Shown here: positions 7,255 through 11,688 of the stretch, piece by piece
Position numbering within the stretch: position 1 is the first letter of the stretch
Layout: every line of letters starts with the position of its first letter
Assembly: GCA_016928755.1 (NCBI GenBank)
Contig: JAFGKB010000300.1
Coordinates: forward strand, 1 to 11,688
Length of the DNA stretch: 11,688 bases
Direction: 5' to 3'
From: Anaerolineae bacterium
Lineage (GTDB): Bacteria > Chloroflexota > Anaerolineae > B4-G1 > SLSP01
The notes under the pieces: model-generated
What the model was told of the DNA's origin: nothing
Seen by the model: the letters and a program-made list of their open reading frames with translations, nothing else
Databases searched by the model: none
Translations under genes and position numbers: made by a program

Positions 7255-7289
7255 CTATGCAATCCGGGAAGCTGTGTTACAATGCATAG
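7255..7289 (+). promoter_or_regulatory. Inverted repeat covering the femAB start codon
   Basis: CTATGCA (7255-7261) and TGCATAG (7283-7289) are perfect 7-base inverted repeats 21 bases apart. The right arm includes the T and G of the proposed ATG (7282-7284). A weak GGGAAG ribosome-binding element lies in the loop. In RNA this would form a hairpin that hides the start codon; in DNA it could be an operator. The TACAAT at 7278-7283 looks like a -10 box but has no -35 partner. Confidence 0.35.
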
Positions 7290-8346
7290 TGTGAGTGCAT
7301 TTGAAAATATTAAAGACAGCTCAAGATGGGACACGGCGTTACTAGACTTACCCCACCCACATGTGCTACAATCATGGAATTGGGGGATGTTCAAAGAAAG
7401 ACACGGGTGGCGACCGGAGCGTTTGTTATGGGAACGCAAAGCCGCAGCACAAGTCCTTATCCAGGATCACGGGCGATTCAGAATCGGTTATGTGCCCAAA
7501 GGCCCGATTCTGAATTGGAGTGAACTGGACCAGGCCAAAGAGACGCTGCACACCTTGGAAAATTTAGCCCAAGCGAACGCGCTACTACTGTTAAAAATCG
7601 ATCCTGATGTAAACCCAGATACTCCGGAAGGCCAGGCCATAAAAGAACTCCTGGCCCAACGTGGCTGGAAGCCATCCTTCGAGCAAATACAGTTCCGTAA
7701 TACGATGATACTAAACTTACAGCCAGACCTTGACACTATCTTGGACGCAATGAAGTCAAAGTGGCGGTATAATATTCGCCTGGCGGATCGTAAAGGCGTA
7801 CAAGTCAGATGTGCCGCGCTATCTGAATTACCGGTATTATACGAGATGTACGCAGAAACGGCCCGGCGTGATCGCTTTATCATCCGTGATGCAGCCTATT
7901 ACACCGCCGCCTGGCGCACGTTTATCGAAGCCGGGCAGGCGATCCCGCTCATGGCAACAGTAGGAGAAGACTATGTGTCGGCCTTAATTCTTTTCTACTT
8001 CGACAAGCGGGCCTGGTATATGTACGGCGCATCACGGGATATCCATAGAAAATTTATGCCCAACCATCTCTTGCAATGGGAGGCCATCAAACAGGCAAAA
8101 GCATTAGGCTGTACAGAATATGATATGTGGGGCGCACCGGATGTCCTGGAAGAGAGCGATCCTATGTGGGGCGTCTACAGATTCAAGGAAGGCTTTGGCG
8201 CCGAGTTCGTGCCACATATTGGGGCTTATGATTATGCACCCCATCCGGCCCTCTATCGCCTATATGCGTTCTTACGTCCCCGGCAAGTGAGTTGGGCACA
8301 AAAGCGTTATTGGAGGCAACACGTCTCCCAAACCACCACCACATAA
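7282..8346 (+). CDS. FemAB/FemX-type peptidoglycan-bridge aminoacyltransferase
   Basis: Members of this family use aminoacyl-tRNA to add amino acids to the lipid II stem peptide, or to other acceptors, at the inner face of the membrane. The 354-residue protein fits the double-GNAT fold. Near the N-terminus it has HVLQSWNWG (about 27-35), followed by GYVPKGPIL (about 69-77), both typical of the group. In the second half it has KWRYNIRLADRKGV (160-173), the RxNIRKAxKxGV-like element, and then WYMYGAS. No membrane segment is seen. The start is uncertain. The ATG at 7282 removes a low-complexity 24-residue leader (ATG at 7210) that lacks a Shine-Dalgarno and does not look like the family. GTG at 7291 is another option. 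It is the first gene of the rightward block and overlaps nothing. The amino acid and acceptor cannot be read from sequence; FemAB-like proteins also act in exopolysaccharide clusters. Confidence 0.85.
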   Translation: MHSVSAFENIKDSSRWDTALLDLPHPHVLQSWNWGMFKERHGWRPERLLWERKAAAQVLIQDHGRFRIGYVPKGPILNWSELDQAKETLHTLENLAQANALLLLKIDPDVNPDTPEGQAIKELLAQRGWKPSFEQIQFRNTMILNLQPDLDTILDAMKSKWRYNIRLADRKGVQVRCAALSELPVLYEMYAETARRDRFIIRDAAYYTAAWRTFIEAGQAIPLMATVGEDYVSALILFYFDKRAWYMYGASRDIHRKFMPNHLLQWEAIKQAKALGCTEYDMWGAPDVLEESDPMWGVYRFKEGFGAEFVPHIGAYDYAPHPALYRLYAFLRPRQVSWAQKRYWRQHVSQTTTT

Positions 8347-8347
8347 C

Positions 8348-8352
8348 GGAGG
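8348..8352 (+). promoter_or_regulatory. Strong ribosome binding site that sets a TTG start for the epimerase
   Basis: GGAGG lies one base after the femAB stop and 5 bases before TTG at 8358. Translation from this TTG begins at RILITGGAGFLG, exactly where short-chain dehydrogenase/epimerase proteins begin. The ATG at 8292 lies inside femAB and would add 22 unrelated residues, so the TTG is strongly favoured. Confidence 0.85.
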
Positions 8353-8357
8353 TTACG

Positions 8358-9287
8358 TTGCGGATTCTAATTACCGGCGGAGCCGGCTTTTTAGGCAGTG
8401 CGCTGGCTAATGCCTTAGTAAAACAAGGCCATGAAGTAATGGCCCTTGATGACTTAAGTAGCGGTAATCCCGACTACTTAGATTCCCGTGTGTTGTTCCA
8501 TCGCGGCAGTATTGCCAACCGCCCCAAACTCTGGACCTTACTGCAAGGGGTGGATTGCGTCTACCACCTGGCGGCCCGCGTGCTGGTCGCCGAGTCCATA
8601 CTCTATCCCCGGGAGTACAATGAAGTCAATGTCGGCGGAACACTGGCACTCCTGGAATCTATGCGCGATGTTCAAGTCCCCAAACTTATCTTCACCTCTT
8701 CCGGGGCCATTTACGGGGAGCAAGTCCAGCAACCGGTGATAGAGGAAATGATACCTAACCCGCGCTCGCCCTACGCGGTCAGCAAACTATCGACAGAATA
8801 CTACGCCCATACCATCGGCTCATTATGGAATATTACCACGGTATCCTTGCGCATCTTTAACGCTTATGGACCGGGCCAACCCCTACTCCCCTCCCACTCC
8901 CCCGTTATCCCACGCTTCCTCCACCAGGCACTTGGCGGTGGCTCCGTGGTTATTTTTGGTTCCGGTACTCAGACGCGGGATTTTGTCTATGTGGATGATG
9001 TGGTAACAGCCCTGATAGCGGCCGCGACTGCCAAACATATTAACCGGCAAACTATCAACGTGGGGAGCGGTATTGACACATCAATTAACGCCTTGGCCAA
9101 CCTGATCCTGAAGTTAACCAACTCTTCCAGTTCGATCCTCCACAGTACCACTGAGGATAATGGAGTATCGAAATTACAAGCTGATATTGCCTTAGCCAAA
9201 CAACTCTTGGGATACCAACCTAAAGTCTCATTGGAAGAAGGAATACGCCGCATTCTGAAAGAGGACCCACGTTTTAGACTTTCATAG
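8358..9287 (+). CDS. NAD-dependent sugar epimerase/dehydratase (extended SDR)
   Basis: A 309-residue extended short-chain dehydrogenase acting on a nucleotide sugar, most like UDP-glucose 4-epimerase or related dehydratases. The Rossmann motif GGAGFLG (residues 7-13) binds NAD. DD at 31-32 ends strand 2 and favours NAD over NADP. HLAA lies at 70-73. The catalytic triad is visible as the TSS stretch (113-115) plus Tyr139 and Lys143 in YAVSK. The substrate-side segment continues with RIFNAYGPGQ and RDFVYVDDVV, both typical of the family. The length is normal. It begins at TTG (see the ribosome binding site), 11 bases after femAB, so the two are co-transcribed and probably coupled. The exact sugar (Glc/Gal, GlcNAc/GalNAc, GDP-mannose or uronate) cannot be decided. 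The neighbours suggest a role in envelope glycan precursor supply. Confidence 0.9.
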   Translation: MRILITGGAGFLGSALANALVKQGHEVMALDDLSSGNPDYLDSRVLFHRGSIANRPKLWTLLQGVDCVYHLAARVLVAESILYPREYNEVNVGGTLALLESMRDVQVPKLIFTSSGAIYGEQVQQPVIEEMIPNPRSPYAVSKLSTEYYAHTIGSLWNITTVSLRIFNAYGPGQPLLPSHSPVIPRFLHQALGGGSVVIFGSGTQTRDFVYVDDVVTALIAAATAKHINRQTINVGSGIDTSINALANLILKLTNSSSSILHSTTEDNGVSKLQADIALAKQLLGYQPKVSLEEGIRRILKEDPRFRLS

Positions 9288-9305
9288 ACTATTGGAAGAG
9301 TTCCT

Positions 9306-10259
9306 GTGATAAAAACGAAACCGGTTCTCGATAAAGCCTTAACTTGGTGGCGAGAGCAAACACACATACTTAGTCTGCGTAAGAAAATCCGGCGGTTTCA
9401 AAAAAAGCCGGTTGTAGGCTTTGTGGTTGTGATTTATAATCGTTATATACAACACCATATATCGATGTACGCAGCGGCCTTGGCGTATTACACCATCCTA
9501 TCTATAATCCCGCTGCTCCTATTTCTAATCTCATTTGGGAGCTTTTTCATAGACCCGGAGCGCATTCGCTCATTTACCCTTACGGAACTATCATCGCTAA
9601 TGCCGGTAGCGGCGGATACAATACAGGCAAATTTTTCCGGGGTATTACGCTATCGTGGGACCCTGGGTACAATTTCAGGCTTAGGTGTATTATGGTCAGC
9701 ATCAGGATTATTCTCGGCCCTGGTACAGGTTATTAATGCCGTTTGGGGCACACCACACCACCACAGTTATCTAAAACGCCGGTTATTTGGCGTTACGACT
9801 ATTCTGGCACTCACGGCCTGGATTTTATTCACACTCTGGGCCAATACTATCGTTACCTTAATCATCAAATTCCCGCCCTTGGAAGATTCTCTGATCGTCA
9901 AATACTTCCCGTTTATAGAGAACATTTACTCATTAGGATCATTATGGCTAGAACGCAGCCTGTCATTAATAACCATTGTGCTACTGCTGATATTGCTCTA
10001 TCGCTTCTTTCCACCGGCACCCATACACTGGCGTTTTGCAGTCGGAATCGGTTTCGTGACCGGGCTGGTCTGGGAATTAACCCGTGAGGCGTTTGCAAAG
10101 GCCCTGGCCGGCGGATTACTCAGCTATCCCCTGATTTACGGTTCATTATGGAGTCTTATCGTCCCGGTTATCTGGGCTTATTGGACCTATATCCTGATTT
10201 TGATCGGTGCAGAAATACAGGCATATTTAGAAGAACGGATGACATTACGGCAAGGGTAA
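9306..10259 (+). CDS. YihY/BrkB-family inner-membrane protein
   Basis: A 317-residue integral membrane protein of the YihY (UPF0761) family. Older annotations call it ribonuclease BN, which is wrong for this family; its molecular function is not established. The family hallmark AAALAYYTILSIIPLLLF is at residues 56-73. By eye there are six hydrophobic segments, at about 56-82, 119-143, 160-187, 208-232, 243-258 and 281-301. A charged cytoplasmic N-terminus precedes them. The conserved GAEI near the end (301-304) is also present. Translation starts at GTG with GGAAGAG (9294-9300) just upstream, GGAAG being 7 bases from the start. It follows the epimerase by 18 bases and is probably in the same transcript. 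A transport or envelope role is inferred from topology and neighbours only. Confidence 0.88.
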   Translation: MIKTKPVLDKALTWWREQTHILSLRKKIRRFQKKPVVGFVVVIYNRYIQHHISMYAAALAYYTILSIIPLLLFLISFGSFFIDPERIRSFTLTELSSLMPVAADTIQANFSGVLRYRGTLGTISGLGVLWSASGLFSALVQVINAVWGTPHHHSYLKRRLFGVTTILALTAWILFTLWANTIVTLIIKFPPLEDSLIVKYFPFIENIYSLGSLWLERSLSLITIVLLLILLYRFFPPAPIHWRFAVGIGFVTGLVWELTREAFAKALAGGLLSYPLIYGSLWSLIVPVIWAYWTYILILIGAEIQAYLEERMTLRQG

Positions 10260-10345
10260 TCGCAAGAAATTGCTAAGTGCGTGATTAAGAAATCATGGGC
10301 ACTTAAGAAAGTGCGTTGCACTATCCCACATCTAAGGAGGATACA
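10260..10345 (+). promoter_or_regulatory. Structured leader of ssnA with mutually exclusive hairpins
   Basis: The gap before ssnA is dense in complementary segments. GCAA (10262-10265), loop GAAA, TTGC (10270-10273) makes a small GNRA-capped stem. Segment A, TAAGTGC (10274-10280), pairs with B, GCACTTA (10299-10305), and inside that TGATT (10282-10286) pairs with AATCA (10291-10295) around loop AAGA. B can instead pair as GCACTT (10299-10304) with C, AAGTGC (10309-10314), again around AAGA. C can pair as AGTGC (10310-10314) with D, GCACT (10318-10322). Thus A:B plus C:D excludes B:C. TAAGGAGG (10333-10340) follows. No T-run follows any stem, so an effect on translation, RNA stability or Rho-dependent termination is more likely than intrinsic termination. 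No known riboswitch class was recognised. Confidence 0.5.
10333..10340 (+). promoter_or_regulatory. Strong ribosome binding site of ssnA
   Basis: TAAGGAGG is a near-perfect Shine-Dalgarno 5 bases before ATG at 10346. It rules out the in-frame ATG at 10316, which lies within the leader structure and would add 10 residues. Confidence 0.85.
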
Positions 10346-11683
10346 ATGTTAATAACACATGCTAAAGTTGCAACTCTGGGAGAAGCTCCCCAACTGATTG
10401 ATGATGGCGCCATCCTGATCCAGGATGATAAAATCACAGCCGTGGGAACAACGGCAGCGTTGGCGACCGAGCATCCGGGGGAAGAGCAACTAGACGCCCA
10501 AGGACAACTGGCACTCCCGGCGGCTTTATGTGGTCACACACACTTCTACGGGGCCTTTGCACGCGGCTGGGCCTATCCAGGGCCGGCAGCCACACGCTTC
10601 GGCGAGATCTTGGAGCGCTTATGGTGGCGGTTGGACAAACAACTTACGCCGGAGGATGTACGTTACTCTGCCCGCGTCTGTCTGGCCGACGCAATCCGGC
10701 ATGGAACCACGACCCTTATTGATCACCATGCCAGCCCCTATGCCATCGAAGGCTCGCTGGACATTATCGCCGAAGAAGTCACCAACAGCGGCATACGGGC
10801 GGCCCTCTGTTATGAAGTAACCGACCGCGACGGTGCGGAACTGGCAAGCGCCGGTATAGCGGAAAATGTGCGCTTTTTAAAGCAGTTGGCCCAAAATCCA
10901 CAGCCCCACTTGGGGGCGACCTTTGGTCTCCACGCCTCCCTGACATTAAGCGACGAGACGCTGGCCGCTGTAGTCGCGGCGGCGGAAGGGCTAGAAACCG
11001 GATTCCATATCCACGCGGCAGAAGGGATCGAGGATGTAGAGGACAGTCTGCGCAAATCCGGCAAGCGGGTTATCCAACGGCTCTATGCTGCCGGTATCCT
11101 TGGCCCACGCTCTATTGTCGCCCACGCCGTGCACGTAGACACAAGCGAGATCGACCTCTTGGCAGAAACCGGCACCTGGGTCACCCACCAACCCCGTTCC
11201 AATATGAACAATGCAGTAGGCTTTGCCGAAGTGGAGAAGATGTTAGAGCGCGGCGTCAAAATCGCCCTGGGTAACGATGGATTCAGTAACAATATGTTCG
11301 CCGAGATGAAAATAGCCTATTTGGGGCACAAGTTAGTCCAAGGCGACCCGCGCTCAATGCCTGGCGATAAGGTCTTCGACCTGGCCTACCCGGCTAACGC
11401 AGCATTGGCAAAACTCTTCTGGCCAGCACAGGCCCTTGGGGAACTCTCGCCGGGGGCAATGGCGGATATTATCCTGTTGGATTACAAGCCGACCACGCCC
11501 CTGACCGCCGGTAATTTACCGTGGCATATTCTCTTTGGTTATGAAGCTTCGGCGATTACCACTACAATCAGTGCCGGGAAGGTATTAATGAAAGACCGGC
11601 AATTACTTACGATTGATGAAGAAGAGAGCACCGCGCGCTCACGAGAACTGGCAGCACAACTCTGGGAGCGGGCACAAAGATAA
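10346..11683 (+). CDS. ssnA: Putative aminohydrolase SsnA (amidohydrolase superfamily)
   Basis: A 445-residue metal-dependent hydrolase of the AtzA/TrzN-like deaminase branch and close in length to E. coli SsnA. Regions I recognise as SsnA-like are LWWRLDKQL (92-100), IDHHASP (125-131), RSNMNN (284-289) and NDGFSNNMFAEMK (310-322). The predicted metal site is His64 and His66 (HTH), His223 in HIHAAE and Asp311, with Glu226 and His260 as likely catalytic residues. It is probably cytoplasmic. The substrate is not established; in enterobacteria ssnA sits with purine- and selenium-linked genes (ygfK, xdh-type), so a purine-like ring is a fair guess. No such neighbours appear here. The gene follows yihY by 86 bases, so it may be an independently regulated end of the block. 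The TAA stop is 5 bases before the window ends. Confidence 0.88.
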   Translation: MLITHAKVATLGEAPQLIDDGAILIQDDKITAVGTTAALATEHPGEEQLDAQGQLALPAALCGHTHFYGAFARGWAYPGPAATRFGEILERLWWRLDKQLTPEDVRYSARVCLADAIRHGTTTLIDHHASPYAIEGSLDIIAEEVTNSGIRAALCYEVTDRDGAELASAGIAENVRFLKQLAQNPQPHLGATFGLHASLTLSDETLAAVVAAAEGLETGFHIHAAEGIEDVEDSLRKSGKRVIQRLYAAGILGPRSIVAHAVHVDTSEIDLLAETGTWVTHQPRSNMNNAVGFAEVEKMLERGVKIALGNDGFSNNMFAEMKIAYLGHKLVQGDPRSMPGDKVFDLAYPANAALAKLFWPAQALGELSPGAMADIILLDYKPTTPLTAGNLPWHILFGYEASAITTTISAGKVLMKDRQLLTIDEEESTARSRELAAQLWERAQR

Positions 11684-11688
11684 CTTAA

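Noticed and set aside
7210..7281. Upstream ATG extending FemAB by 24 residues
   Set aside because: There is no Shine-Dalgarno before it, the extra residues are unlike the family's N-terminus, and they cover the likely regulatory region.
7998..8008. CTTCGACAAGC, matching the core of the edge repeat
   Set aside because: It encodes Phe-Asp-Lys in the FemAB protein in a normal context and has no inverted partner. It is a chance match.
9306..10259. Ribonuclease BN as the identity of the YihY-family gene
   Set aside because: The protein is a six-helix membrane protein. True RNase BN is a soluble metallo-beta-lactamase-fold enzyme (RNase Z), so the older name is a known misassignment.
1..11688. 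CRISPR array, tRNA or insertion sequence anywhere in the window
   Set aside because: No regularly spaced repeats, cloverleaf sequences or transposase-like frames were seen. Most of the window is occupied by well-supported genes.

Overview
The window reads as ordinary chromosomal DNA of a free-living bacterium, most likely a member of the Chloroflexota (Anaerolineae-like). This assignment is inference. It rests on a membrane-anchored deacetylase with a long Thr/Pro linker, a copy of the CTTCGACAAGCTCAG-type intergenic repeat at the left edge, mixed ATG/GTG/TTG starts and moderate GC content. No phage, transposase, CRISPR, tRNA or rRNA signal was found.

Layout: nine protein genes in two divergent blocks that meet at about 7150-7282. 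The leftward block reads, in transcription order, hflX (ribosome-splitting GTPase), rlmE (23S rRNA 2'-O-methyltransferase), a membrane-anchored NodB-type polysaccharide deacetylase, sbcC (Rad50-like ATPase of the SbcCD nuclease) and a GNAT-like protein of unknown substrate. Gaps are 6, 21, 66 and about 40 bases, so hflX-rlmE-deacetylase is very likely one transcript. The last two genes may be read through or have their own promoters. The rightward block reads a FemAB-type aminoacyltransferase, an NAD-dependent sugar epimerase/dehydratase, a YihY-family membrane protein and the amidohydrolase ssnA, with gaps of 11, 18 and 86 bases.

Functionally the left block joins 50S ribosome maintenance (HflX, RlmE), DNA repair (SbcC) and envelope polysaccharide editing. 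The first three genes of the right block look like an envelope set: peptidoglycan-bridge transferase, nucleotide-sugar enzyme and inner-membrane protein. SsnA is a predicted metal-dependent deaminase/hydrolase set apart by a structured leader.

The most unusual signal is not a gene. The 86-base leader before ssnA contains a chain of short complementary segments that can form mutually exclusive hairpins just upstream of a strong Shine-Dalgarno sequence, an attenuator- or riboswitch-like arrangement. Smaller structural signals lie in the hflX leader and over the femAB start codon, and the window begins inside a truncated inverted repeat. I did not find a clearly novel multi-gene system; every gene falls in a recognisable family.
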